Positions 25,847 to 35,006 of a stretch of DNA of 64,000 bases are shown here, piece after piece. The position numbers and the translations under genes are program-made. The notes beneath the pieces were generated by a model. The model saw only the letters and a program-made list of their open reading frames with translations. It searched no databases and was not told the DNA's origin. The first letter of the stretch is position 1, and each line of letters opens with the position of its first letter. Source of the stretch: Microvirga sp. VF16 (GTDB lineage Bacteria; Pseudomonadota; Alphaproteobacteria; Rhizobiales; Beijerinckiaceae); contig NZ_CP069358.1 of NCBI RefSeq assembly GCF_016864375.1, positions 372,001 to 436,000 of the forward strand, given 5' to 3'.

Positions 25847-26086
25847 CTATAGGCTATCGACCTCTCTGCGATCGCGGCGCGTGCGAGCATCGGCGAGACT
25901 GACGACGGTAGCCGGTGGGGCAGACAGCAGAGCCAGGGTGGCGTTCAAGGCCTTGCGCAGCGCGCGCTCGGTCTCGATCAGGTCGTCAGCCAACTCGCTC
26001 GGCACCGTTACATCGGGCAGTAAGCCGAAAGCGCAATACATCGCATCGCGAGCCTGCTCCAGGACCTCGCGCTCATTCTGTGTCAT
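25847..26086 (-). CDS. Small hypothetical protein, 79 aa
   Basis: ATG 26086 (MTQNEREVLEQARDAMYCAF) follows a perfect AGGAGGA. The product is acidic and helical with a basic C-terminal RRDRREVDSL. There is no recognised domain. The strong ribosome-binding site makes it a likely real gene. Confidence 0.65.
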   Translation of the reverse strand: MTQNEREVLEQARDAMYCAFGLLPDVTVPSELADDLIETERALRKALNATLALLSAPPATVVSLADARTRRDRREVDSL

Positions 26087-26451
26087 AGAAATCCTCCTAG
26101 AAATCGCCGTCGGCGCATCGTCGGAGGGCTGAGAAGACCTATTGCTGCCCCTGCGGGCCGCATCGTCTTACCACCGTTGCCGGTCAAGGCTGGTTGGCGG
26201 GGCCCTCAGGTCCTCTCGGGAGGCATAAGAAATCTATCGTGAAAACCGGGTGCTGAAAAGAGAATAGCAGGATTGATCTCAGATTTGGCGGCAATGATCT
26301 GATAGCTGCAAGGCGCAACTTTTCGCCTGCAGTTACACCCTGCCACTGTACCTGCAGCTCGGCTGGCTAGGCGCTACAACCTATCTAACCAGAGCGCCGA
26401 TTAATAAATCAGACCGACGCTCAACCCTTCGTCCATTCTAGGCGTGTCGCG
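26087..26451. other. Gene-free stretch
   Basis: About 360 bp, more AT-rich than the surroundings toward its right end. I see no open frame with a start signal, tRNA or repeat. The left end should contain the promoter of the small gene at 26086. Confidence 0.4.
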
Positions 26452-26607
26452 TTAGGGCTGCAGAACCGTTCCAATCTCCTGATAGTTGGCGACAGTTTGC
26501 GCAAGATGGCGCCGCAGGGCAGCCGAATCCTCGAAATTCCGTTCGTTGGTGGGGACGCCGGCCAGACTGCGCGCCCGTGCGGAGAATGATCTGGCCGCGA
26601 GAATCAT
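26452..26607 (-). CDS. Possible small protein, 51 aa
   Basis: ATG 26607 opens MILAARSFSARARSLAGVPT, then NERNFEDSAALRRHLAQTVA and a C-terminal EIGTVLQP before TAA. The composition is protein-like and the frame is closed upstream by TAG near 26630. No good ribosome-binding site was found and the IS630 left end is 85 bp away, so it may be a truncated gene. Confidence 0.35.
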   Translation of the reverse strand: MILAARSFSARARSLAGVPTNERNFEDSAALRRHLAQTVANYQEIGTVLQP

Positions 26608-26748
26608 CGCCACACTGATTTGGGAGCCTACCTACCCGTTGCTCGGCCCAATCCGTCCACATGGCCTAGGAGTGTCCATACCTCCAACTTGCTAAGTAGG
26701 TCGCCATAAGACTTGCGACGCGGGAGCTGCGGGTGTTTCCTGGGGAGC

Positions 26749-27842
26749 ATGCAACACCATGATCACTCTCCCGGGACGTGGCTCGACGAGGCGGATCGCA
26801 AGCGGCTTGCCGCAGCGCTTGCCGGCGCCCGTGAGGCCCGTGTGTATCGCCGCCTCGAGGCGCTGCTATTGGTGGCCGAGGGCCATTCTATGGCCGAGGC
26901 GGCCCGCCGCTGCCGGGTCAACCGCTCCAGTGTGCATCGCTGGCTGGTGCAGTACCGGGCCGAGCATGAGGCCGCGGCACTGATCGACCGGCCGCGCAGC
27001 GGACGTCCCCGTCGTCACCCGAGGCTCACGCCGCAGCGGCTGGCGGCGGCCCTGGCACGTGACCCGCGCCGCTGCGGCTACCAGGCGACGAGCTGGACGG
27101 TGCCGCTGCTGGCGCACGATCTGGCCGCCAAGGGCCTCGCCGTCAGCCCCCGCACCCTGCGGCGCCGGCTGCACGAGGCCGGCTATCGCTGGAAGCGGCC
27201 GCGCTATGTCTATGTCGCGCGCGCGGCTCATCTGGCGCAGAAAAAAGGGGCTTGATCCGGCGCCTGAAGGCGGGCTGGCACAGAGGCGATCGGCTGCTGT
27301 GCCTCGACTGGACCCTGCTGCGACTGTTTCCGCCCCTGCGGGCGATGTGGGCGCTCAAGGGTACCCAGGCGATCGTGCCGATCACCGGCCGCAATGCCAA
27401 GCGGGTGCTGTTTGGGGCGATTGACCTGCACAGCGCGCGCCGGCTGGTGCTGGTCCGCCATCGCGCCGGTCAGGCCGATGCCCAGGCGTTCCTGCGCGTG
27501 TTGCGGCGCCACTACCGGGGCGCCGGCTGGCTCTGGCTGCTGACCGACCGGGCGAGCGCCCACACCGCGCCGCAGACCCAAGCCCTGGCCGCCCGGCTGC
27601 GCATCCGGTTCGTGTGGCTGCCCCGGCAGGCGCCCGAACTGAGCCCGATGGATCAACTCTGGCGCGAACTCAAGCGCCTGGTAGCGGCCAACCGGCAGGC
27701 GGCGTCCATCGATGCTCTGGCCGCCGAGGCCGCTGATTGGGTGCTGACGCTGACGCCGCAGCAGGCGCGCCGCAAGGCCGGCATGGCATCCAAACACTTC
27801 TGGCTCAGAAAGCTGTTGCAGAACTTTTGGCGACCTACTTAG
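26749..27842 (+). CDS. IS630-family transposase made by -1 frameshift
   Basis: The first frame (ATG 26749 to TGA 27255) encodes the HTH half: GHSMAEAARRCRVNRSSVHR, and LHEAGYRWKRPRY at its end. The second frame (to TAG 27842) encodes the DDE half: LCLDWTLLRLFPPLRAMW, LLTDRASAHTA and LSPMDQLWRELKRL. They overlap by four bases in the -1 register at a run of six A (27241-27246), the usual slippage signal of this family. Note Asp where many relatives have Glu in the last motif. Likely functional. Confidence 0.88.
27241..27247 (+). other. Programmed -1 frameshift site (A6G)
   Basis: In frame 0 the codons are CAG AAA AAA GGG GCT TGA. Slipping back one base on the two AAA codons gives AGG GGC TTG ATC and the second transposase half. 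Confidence 0.7.
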
Positions 27843-27920
27843 TCAATGCTCGTTTACTTCAGTCGATTTCCCACTATCCTTAACGCCCTGATTGTTAAAT
27901 GGGCTGCCGGGGACTGAGAA

Positions 27921-29390
27921 TTGGCGAAACAAAGTGCTGTCGCACGCCTGCTTTCTGGGCTGCGCAACGAATATCATGACTTCAAGCCTTCCCTTCAGGC
28001 CTTCCCCGACATCAATCCCGACCGCATAGCCAGGGACCTCGACCTCGGCAGGGAGGCCCGGACACGCGGCGAGCGCAACGAGCCGCCATTCGAGTCCGAC
28101 TCGATGGACGAGATCGAGCTGAGAGTCGTCGACCGGATCGAAACCCACAGGAACTCCGCCCACGACAGCATGTCGGAGGAGCTCCGCGTCTACGACCAGA
28201 GGCTCGGCGCGCTCGACTTCCAGGAACGCTTCAACACCATCCGCACGGCAGCCCCCGCCGCGGTGGACGAGTTCATGGCCGAGGCGATGCAGGGGAGGAA
28301 CGAGCTCTTCGTCCGGCGCCGCCACGTCTGGGAATGCGAGGTGGAGAGGGACGACTTCAAGGCCACTCACCGGATAAAGCGGGTGTCCCAACAGGCGGAA
28401 GGCGGACTGCTCACGTTCAAGATCTCCGTACTGTTCATGCTGGCGTTCATCGAAGTCGTGATGAACGGCTCGTTCCTCCAGAAGGGCAACGCGGGCGGCC
28501 TCATCGGCGGCATCGTCGAAGCGATCGGGTTCGCGCTCCTCAACGTCGTCGGCAGCTACGGGATCGCCTGGGGTGGGATGCGCCGGATCAACCACCGCCA
28601 CTGGTTTTCCAAGCTGTTCGGGCTGGCCTCGATCATCTTCTATGTCGGCTTCGTCCTGATCCTCAACCTTGCCCTCGCACACTACCGCGAGGTCTCCGGC
28701 TCCCTTCTCGAGGAGGGAGGCCGCGAGGTGGTCACCCGCATGATGACGAACCCGTTCGGGCTGGCCGATATGAAGTCGTGGCTCTTCGGCGCGATGGGTG
28801 TGGTGTTCTCCCTCGGGGCGGTGGTCGACGCGCTCCTGACCTTCGATCCCTATCCAGGCTTCGGACCCCTGGAGAAGCGGATGAAGGCCGCGCACGCCGA
28901 CTACAGGAGGCTCTACGAGAGGCTGGTGGGGAACCTTGAGGTGATCCGGGACAGGGCGATCGACAGCATGTCCGAAGCCTCCCATGACCTCGCCCTGCGT
29001 CGGAGTGAGTACGATGCCATTCTGCAAGGCAGGTCGCGCCTCTTCCAGCTCTTTGCCTCGCACCAGAACAACCTCGAACGCGCCGCCAACACCCTGCTCG
29101 CCACCTATCGCGAGACCAATGGCCGCCACCGCGCCAAGGAGACGGTGCCGGAACGGTTCAGGCGCCCTTACACGATGGACCGGGTGCCTCCCCCGGTGAA
29201 CCCGGCCGAGGCACAGGATTTCGAGGAGTTGAAAAACAAAATCGATCAGGCGCAATCGGTGCTGGAGGAGCACCAGAAGCAGATGCACGCGGAGTTCCAG
29301 AAGGCTCTTCGCTCCTACAAGGAAATCGAGGACATGTTCACGGGGGTGGAGGATGCGGCGCAACAGCCGAAACTCAAGGTCGTCGCGTAG
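27921..29390 (+). CDS. Four-TM membrane protein with coiled-coil ends (motor cluster gene 1)
   Basis: Start TTG 27921 (MAKQSAVARLLSGLRNEYHD). The 489-residue product has a helical, charged N-terminal part (1-160) and four membrane segments at about 163-182, 193-215, 231-253 and 285-306. A long helical tail (310-480) holds heptad-like runs (LKNKIDQAQSVLEEHQKQMH). No enzyme motif is seen. It begins an operon: gene 2 starts 38 bp before its end. Codon use changes sharply from the IS630 just upstream. By context it is a structural or regulatory membrane part of a motor-like complex; the family is not recognised. Confidence 0.8.
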   Translation: MAKQSAVARLLSGLRNEYHDFKPSLQAFPDINPDRIARDLDLGREARTRGERNEPPFESDSMDEIELRVVDRIETHRNSAHDSMSEELRVYDQRLGALDFQERFNTIRTAAPAAVDEFMAEAMQGRNELFVRRRHVWECEVERDDFKATHRIKRVSQQAEGGLLTFKISVLFMLAFIEVVMNGSFLQKGNAGGLIGGIVEAIGFALLNVVGSYGIAWGGMRRINHRHWFSKLFGLASIIFYVGFVLILNLALAHYREVSGSLLEEGGREVVTRMMTNPFGLADMKSWLFGAMGVVFSLGAVVDALLTFDPYPGFGPLEKRMKAAHADYRRLYERLVGNLEVIRDRAIDSMSEASHDLALRRSEYDAILQGRSRLFQLFASHQNNLERAANTLLATYRETNGRHRAKETVPERFRRPYTMDRVPPPVNPAEAQDFEELKNKIDQAQSVLEEHQKQMHAEFQKALRSYKEIEDMFTGVEDAAQQPKLKVVA

Positions 29391-30198
29391 CCGGAGGCGT
29401 GGCGACGAGGGCGGCGGCCTGCACGCGGTTGGCATCGGCATCTTCGCGCTGACGCTGCTGGGGTGCGGCATCCTCGTATACATCTGGATGACCTCAAAGA
29501 CCCCGCCAATTCTTGACAGCGCGACCCTCTGCCCGCCTGAAGGACCGCATTCCGCGACGGTCATCCTGCTGGATTCATCCGATGCCCTTCCAGGAGTTAC
29601 GAGACAGGAACTCCTCACCTACCTGGTCGATACGGCCGAGGCGATGCCCGAGCACGGGCTGTTGGAGATCAGGCGCCTGAGCCAGGATGCCCCTGGAGGA
29701 AGCACCGTTTTCTCTAAGTGCAGTCCGGGCACCGGCGATGGGGATAGCGTCATTACGACCAACCCTGAACTCCGGCGCAAGCGCTGGCGGGAACGCTACC
29801 TCGAGCCGTTGAAGCGTGAACTCGAGGCAGGCCTGTCGCCGGCCGAGTCAAAGACCTCGCCGATTCTGGCGACGTTGCAGGGCATTGCCGTGGAGCGCTT
29901 CGGCGGGAACAGGGCGGCGGCTATGCCGAAGACCCTTATCGTCGTCTCGGACCTGATCGAGCACGGGTCCGATTACTCGCAGTATCAGGGCGACCTCTCG
30001 TATGGACGTTTCCAGAGGTCGAACGCCTACAAGCGGGTCAAGACTGACCTTAACGGGGCGGAGGTCAACTTCCGCTACGTCCAGCGGGTGACGCAGAAGC
30101 CGATCAATTCCGCGGAGCACATCAAGTTCTGGAAGGATTGGGTGGATGACAGCAACGGTCGGTTCAAGAGCGCGAAGAAGCTACAGGGAGCAGGTTGA
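29353..30198 (+). CDS. Membrane-anchored von Willebrand A-like protein (motor cluster gene 2)
   Basis: ATG 29353 follows GGGGTGGAGG inside the end of gene 1. An Arg/Ser-rich N-terminus precedes one TM segment (about 24-46, GIGIFALTLLGCGILVYIWM). The rest looks like a vWA fold: SATVILLDSSDAL (residues 67-79, a near-MIDAS DxSxS variant with DSSD) and a later strand PKTLIVVSDLIEHG. The mature domain should face the periplasm. vWA domains mediate protein interaction, often metal-dependent. Its stop overlaps the ATG of gene 3 (TGATG), so coupled translation is expected. Confidence 0.7.
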   Translation: MRRNSRNSRSSRSRRRGDEGGGLHAVGIGIFALTLLGCGILVYIWMTSKTPPILDSATLCPPEGPHSATVILLDSSDALPGVTRQELLTYLVDTAEAMPEHGLLEIRRLSQDAPGGSTVFSKCSPGTGDGDSVITTNPELRRKRWRERYLEPLKRELEAGLSPAESKTSPILATLQGIAVERFGGNRAAAMPKTLIVVSDLIEHGSDYSQYQGDLSYGRFQRSNAYKRVKTDLNGAEVNFRYVQRVTQKPINSAEHIKFWKDWVDDSNGRFKSAKKLQGAG

Positions 30199-32093
30199 TG
30201 AGCATGAAAGCCATCCCCGACGTGGGATCCGACCGGACTCCCTACGAGATCTGGGGTCCTCCGGCCCTCTTCATCTCGTTCGTCCTCGCCGGCTGCGCAT
30301 ACATCGTCCTCGCGAAGCAATATGGGCTTGGGCAGGTTCTCGTCACCTTCGTGCCGGTCGCGTTCATGCTGGGCTACGCGGCCCTCATGGCACTCGCCCG
30401 CTACGTCCGCCTGCGTGACGACCAGGCGGGCGACAACCTCTACTACATGGGCTTCCTCTTTACCCTGACGAGCCTCGGTGCCTCGCTCTACCACTTCGAT
30501 GCCGGCGGGGACGCGGAATACATCGTCCAGAACTTCGGCATTGCCATCGCATCGACGATCACCGGGATCGCAGCCCGCGTCGTGTTCAACCAGATGCGCC
30601 GCGATCCGGCGGAGGTGGAGCGGGTCGCGCGCCTCGAACTGGCTGGTGCGGCGAAACGAGTGCGTGCCGAACTCGATACGACCGTACTTGAGTTCAACCA
30701 CTTCAGGCGGTCGATGCTGCAATCGATCGAGGAGAGCCTCCACGAGGTCAGCGCCCACGTCGACAAAGTCGGCAAGCGGCTGCTCGCTGGTCTCGAGGAA
30801 GTGACCGAGAAGTCCGCCGCGCCGCTGGAGGCCGCTTCGAAGCGGTCGAGCGATACGATCGGAACGCTCACAGCGACGATGACGGCCGCCTTGGAGGTCA
30901 GTGCCAAGGAACTCTCGAAGGAGACGGAACGCCTTTCCGTCAGTGCGGCGAACATCGCAGGGACGCTTGACGGGGTCAGCGGGAAGCTCGCGTCCATGCA
31001 GACCCCGGACGAGGTGATCCGGATCAAGCTCGACCCGACGATCAAGGGCGTGTCGAATGCGGTCGATCGCCTGGGCAAGCGTCTCGACGACCACGCAAAG
31101 GGCATCGATACCGCGATCGAAAGCATCAGGGAAAGCACCGTCACTGCATCGGAAGCCGTAGGCGTGGGCATGAAGGCATCCGCTGCGTCTGAAGTCGCCG
31201 TGCGCGATGCAGTCGCCTCATGCCTCGACGCCATCAAGGGTCTTTCGGCCGTTATCGATGCTTTCGGCTCGGCCTCCGGGGCGCAGGCACAGCGGGCGGA
31301 ATCCGTGTTGGCGAGGACCGCAGAGACTCTGCGCGAACTCCAGCAGGCAGCGACGGGAGCATTCGAGCGTCAGGCATCCCAGGTGGAAACCCTGGCAGGT
31401 GTCGTCACGGATGCATCGGAGCGGCAGGTCGGCCACGTGGAGGCGATCGGCAAGATGGTGAAGGACGCTACGGAGCAGCAGGCATCCCAGTCCGAGAAGC
31501 TGGGCAAGGTCGTTTCGGAGTCGTCCGACCGCAATCGCGCGCATCTCGAGGACCTGCGAAAGCTGATCGGCGACGCGACGGCGATGCAGACGAAGCGGAT
31601 CGACGACTTCTCCAGGTCCATCATCGACGCGTCCGGCAGGCAAGAAAGCCGGATCGAGAGCCTGATGAAGGTTGCCTCGGATGCATCCGAAAGACAGGCC
31701 GGACACGTCGAGGAGATGACGAGGTTGCTGTCCGCGTCCGCCAAGAAGCAGGTCGGCCACGTCGAGGAGATGGCCAGGCTCGTGTCAGCATCGGCCGACA
31801 GGCAGATCGGCCATGCAGACGGCGTGTCGCGGGCAGTGACCGAGGCATCCGAGCGTCATTCGGCCAGGATCGAGGGACTGTCCTCGGCGGTCTCGCTCGC
31901 ATCGGATCGGCTTACGGACGGGATGGAAACGTTGGCCCGTCTCGTCCCCGCAATTCAGCAGGGAGCAAACGCGATCAGCGTTGCCGCCGAGAAGCTGCCG
32001 TCAGCTATAATTACCAGCCCGGCGCCTGAGGCGACGATGCCGTTCCATGGCATCGGGGCCGCGAACGGCCAGGGGATTGAGGTCAGCCGATGA
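30198..32093 (+). CDS. MotA/ExbB/ZorA-like channel protein with long helical tail (motor cluster gene 3)
   Basis: ATG 30198 overlaps the previous stop. About residues 21-135 hold four TM segments. The last two (NLYYMGFLFTLTSLGASLYH and IVQNFGIAIASTITGIAARV followed by FNQMRRDP) have the Gly/Thr/Ser-rich pattern of the pore helices in MotA, TolQ/ExbB and ZorA. Residues 140-600 are an almost unbroken helical tail with repeated units such as ASERQVGHVEAIGKMV and SAKKQVGHVEEMARLV. This is the ZorA plan: membrane motor plus a cytoplasmic tail. The next gene is its MotB/ZorB-like partner. Remote similarity only; a profile search would decide. Confidence 0.65.
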   Translation: MSMKAIPDVGSDRTPYEIWGPPALFISFVLAGCAYIVLAKQYGLGQVLVTFVPVAFMLGYAALMALARYVRLRDDQAGDNLYYMGFLFTLTSLGASLYHFDAGGDAEYIVQNFGIAIASTITGIAARVVFNQMRRDPAEVERVARLELAGAAKRVRAELDTTVLEFNHFRRSMLQSIEESLHEVSAHVDKVGKRLLAGLEEVTEKSAAPLEAASKRSSDTIGTLTATMTAALEVSAKELSKETERLSVSAANIAGTLDGVSGKLASMQTPDEVIRIKLDPTIKGVSNAVDRLGKRLDDHAKGIDTAIESIRESTVTASEAVGVGMKASAASEVAVRDAVASCLDAIKGLSAVIDAFGSASGAQAQRAESVLARTAETLRELQQAATGAFERQASQVETLAGVVTDASERQVGHVEAIGKMVKDATEQQASQSEKLGKVVSESSDRNRAHLEDLRKLIGDATAMQTKRIDDFSRSIIDASGRQESRIESLMKVASDASERQAGHVEEMTRLLSASAKKQVGHVEEMARLVSASADRQIGHADGVSRAVTEASERHSARIEGLSSAVSLASDRLTDGMETLARLVPAIQQGANAISVAAEKLPSAIITSPAPEATMPFHGIGAANGQGIEVSR

Positions 32094-33493
32094 AGGAAGC
32101 CGGCCAGATCGAACGCCAGTCGTTCTCCTACAGACAGGGGCTCGTCCTCGGCCTGACCATGGCCGAGATCATGCTCCTCCTCGTGTTCTGCCTCCTCCTC
32201 GCGGCCGGGGCGACACTCAGGCGCGAGCGGATGGCGAGAGAGAGCGCGGAACGGGATGTCGCCATCCTTCGGGACGCGCGCCCGGACCTCGACGCTATGC
32301 AGAAGGAGCTGTCCAGCCTACGGCTCACCCTCAACCTCGAGATAGAGGGAAGGCGGAAGGCCGAACGTCAGGCGGCAGTCCTGTCCGACGACCTCAAGGC
32401 AGAGGCGGAGCGACGCCGTAGGGCCGAGGTCGAGTTGGCGATCCTCAGGGAGATGGAACCCATCGCAGAGGCCTTCAGGGCGGTCATCATGAATGACGCC
32501 CGTGTTGCCGATGCCTTGAACCAGGCCGGGCCGAATGGCGCCATGATCACCGACCTGTGGGACGAGATCGTGGAGAGCCGGGACGCGGTCCGGGCGGTCA
32601 TCGAGCGGGGAATAAGCGTCGCGGAACTCAGGGACAATGCCGAGTTCTTTGCCCAGGCGAACGAGCTGCGCCGGAATGGGGCCGATGGAGAATCCCTGCG
32701 CAGGCAATCGGAAGTCGCCGAGACCATGCGCGAGCTAGAGGTAAGCGGGGTGACCCTCGCCGTTATCAGGGAGAATGGAAATCTCCTTGCCGATCCTAAC
32801 ACGTTGCGGCGTCAGGCCGAACTTGCCGATAGCGTGCGCAGGACACTGTCTGCCAACGGCATCGACCCTTCTACCTCCGATCTGTCGAGGACGTTGGACG
32901 CGCTGGACCGAGGGATCAAGGCGCTGAAGGCCGATGAGGGCAATGGCAAGGGCGACGATCCCAACGGGCACAAGTGGCCGCCAATGATCAGCCTGAGCGA
33001 GGCCGGAGGCTACTTCTTCAAGCTCGGGAGCGCGGAACTCGACACCAACTTCGAAAAGCGGCTCCATGAGGTCGTCGTCCCGACCCTGCTCAAGACGGCG
33101 CAAGACTTCGACGTCGACGTGATCGAGGTCGTGGGACACACGGACGAGCTGCCGATCGGTGCCAAGAATTCCAATCTCGACCGCGACATGGTCGAGGTGC
33201 TCAAGGGCAACAAGCCCATCGCCTCTCTCAGACCTGGAGACAACGCCGGCCTCGGCATCACGCGGTCCGTATCGGTCGTCAGGAGCCTGTTGCAGGACGG
33301 TCGACTGACCGGGTTACGAATCCTGCCGCTGTCCGGTGCCCAACTCGTCAAGACGGACGAAACGCTGGCGAACGGAACTGACGTGCAGGGCGACGTGAAG
33401 GAACGACGCCGTATCGAGATCAGGCTGAGGAAATCCGTGCCTCCGGAGCAGCCTAAGGCAGGTGGCGACGTGGCGAACGCCAACAAGGGCTAG
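32090..33493 (+). CDS. MotB/ZorB-like OmpA-domain stator protein (motor cluster gene 4)
   Basis: ATG 32090 overlaps the previous stop (ATGA). A short cytoplasmic start is followed by one TM segment at residues 17-40 (LVLGLTMAEIMLLLVFCLLL). It contains Glu26 at the position where MotB and ZorB carry the essential proton-binding Asp. A long coiled coil (43-280) leads to a C-terminal OmpA-type peptidoglycan-binding domain (about 305-450: FFKLGSAELDTNFEKRLHEV, VVGHTDELPIG, LGITRSVSVVRSLL, ERRRIEIRLRK). It should form the periplasmic anchor of the motor with gene 3. Confidence 0.75.
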   Translation: MKEAGQIERQSFSYRQGLVLGLTMAEIMLLLVFCLLLAAGATLRRERMARESAERDVAILRDARPDLDAMQKELSSLRLTLNLEIEGRRKAERQAAVLSDDLKAEAERRRRAEVELAILREMEPIAEAFRAVIMNDARVADALNQAGPNGAMITDLWDEIVESRDAVRAVIERGISVAELRDNAEFFAQANELRRNGADGESLRRQSEVAETMRELEVSGVTLAVIRENGNLLADPNTLRRQAELADSVRRTLSANGIDPSTSDLSRTLDALDRGIKALKADEGNGKGDDPNGHKWPPMISLSEAGGYFFKLGSAELDTNFEKRLHEVVVPTLLKTAQDFDVDVIEVVGHTDELPIGAKNSNLDRDMVEVLKGNKPIASLRPGDNAGLGITRSVSVVRSLLQDGRLTGLRILPLSGAQLVKTDETLANGTDVQGDVKERRRIEIRLRKSVPPEQPKAGGDVANANKG

Positions 33494-33533
33494 ACGATCA
33501 CCCAACGCATGATCCAAGGACGAAAAAATACAC

Positions 33534-34226
33534 ATGATGCGGTATGCGGGTTTCTGGCTGGCCTTGCTGGTCTTCGTCACGAACGCGGCGATCTCGGGCT
33601 ATGCCAAAGGCAACGTGGTCATCGGATACGCCCACGTCCTCGACGGGGATACGGCCGACATCGACGGCAAGAGGGTTCGCTTCTTCGGCATCGACGCCCC
33701 TGAACTGTCCCAGAGCTGCGTCGATGCAGCCGGCCGCTCCTGGCAGTGCGGGCAAGAGGCGCGGGGCAGGCTGATGGAGTTGACCCAGGGCAAGGTAGTC
33801 ACCTGCACCTACGAGGAAGCGGATGCCACGGGCAGGCTTCTCGGCTCCTGCAAGGTGGCCGGGCGCGACATCAACGGGATCCTCGTCGCCGAAGGACTCG
33901 CGTGGGCTTTCGTCAGGTACAGCGATGTTTACTTGGTGACCGAGCGCCAGGCCCGTGCCGAGCGCAAGGGGATCTTCGCTGCCAAAAACGTCACCGCATG
34001 GGACTACCGGGCCGAAAGGTGGCACAAGTCGACGGCCGAGACCCAGACGGGAGCCTCCAAGGGATGCCCGATCAAAGGAAACGTCTCGGCGTCGGGTGAG
34101 CACATCTATCACATGCCTTGGGACCGTTACTACGCTGCGACCAAGATCGACACGACCAAGGGCGAACGTTGGTTCTGCGACGAGGCGGACGCCGAGAAGG
34201 CGGGATGGCGCAGGGCGTATCGTTGA
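33534..34226 (+). CDS. Exported staphylococcal-nuclease-like protein (motor cluster gene 5)
   Basis: ATG 33534 follows AAGGA; the gap from gene 4 is 40 bp. A signal peptide (MMRYAGFWLALLVFVTNAAI) is followed by a thermonuclease (SNase) domain: YAHVLDGDTADIDGKRVRFF, GIDAPELSQSC, ATGRLLGSCKVAGRDING and ERQARAERKGIFAA. The Asp/Arg/Glu positions of the SNase active site appear to be present. A C-terminal extension (170-230) carries WDRYYAAT and a Cys pair. SNases cut DNA and RNA with Ca2+ and act outside the cytoplasm. As the last gene of the operon it is the likely effector, but a housekeeping nuclease next door cannot be excluded. Confidence 0.82.
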   Translation: MMRYAGFWLALLVFVTNAAISGYAKGNVVIGYAHVLDGDTADIDGKRVRFFGIDAPELSQSCVDAAGRSWQCGQEARGRLMELTQGKVVTCTYEEADATGRLLGSCKVAGRDINGILVAEGLAWAFVRYSDVYLVTERQARAERKGIFAAKNVTAWDYRAERWHKSTAETQTGASKGCPIKGNVSASGEHIYHMPWDRYYAATKIDTTKGERWFCDEADAEKAGWRRAYR

Positions 34227-35006
34227 AGGCCAACGTATCCCCGGTTCACTGGGTTTCCCGAGGTTTCGGGGACGATGTCCTATAAACGCAAACTTCTGTT
34301 CCGCACGAGATATCGCGTCCCGTTGACGGCGAGAGCGTAATTGTATTTTAGAGATCGTGCGGGATCGGGGGGTCTGATGGGAGACGGATGCGTCGCAAAT
34401 TTGGAGCTAGAACACGAAGACGGCTGAGATTTCGTCAGAAGTTCAGGCAGCGAGGAGATCGAACTGCTCTGCCAATGAACGCTGCGGATGGCAGGCATAC
34501 TTCGCCTGTCCCTTCCGCATCATATGGATCAATTCAATGCCGCCCAGGATCACTCGGGCAGAGACAGCGAACTTGAAGCCGAGCATCGGCCGAACCCGCC
34601 GTTTGATACCGCGATGATCCTGTTCAATGCGGTTATTGAGAAATTGGCTCCGCCGGATCAGGATTGGCTTCAACTGGCGTCCTGACTGATCCTGGAGCCG
34701 GCATTCCGTATCGCAGGACATGATCGCTTCACGATTGGTCTGACTACCGTCGATGACGATCCACTCGGGTCGGCCATATCGCTTGAATGTCTTGCGCAGG
34801 AACCGCTTGGCGGCCGTCAGATCGCGCCGTTCGCTGAGCCAGAACTCGACCGTGTCGCCGTTGCTGTCGATGGCCCGGTACAAATACATCCAGCACCCTC
34901 GGACTTTGATGTAGGTTTCATCCATATGCCACCTGCCGGTGACAGCTCGCTTTCGGCAATTGAACCGCTCCAGCAGCTCGGGAGAGTAACGAACGACCCA
35001 GCGATG

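Larger units (their letters stand above)
26692..27843. mobile_element. IS630-family insertion sequence, 1.15 kb
   Basis: Inverted ends CTAAGTAGGTCGCCA match perfectly on both sides (about 26692 and 27843), next to TA dinucleotides as expected for this Tc1/mariner-like family. A two-frame transposase fills the element. Confidence 0.85.
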
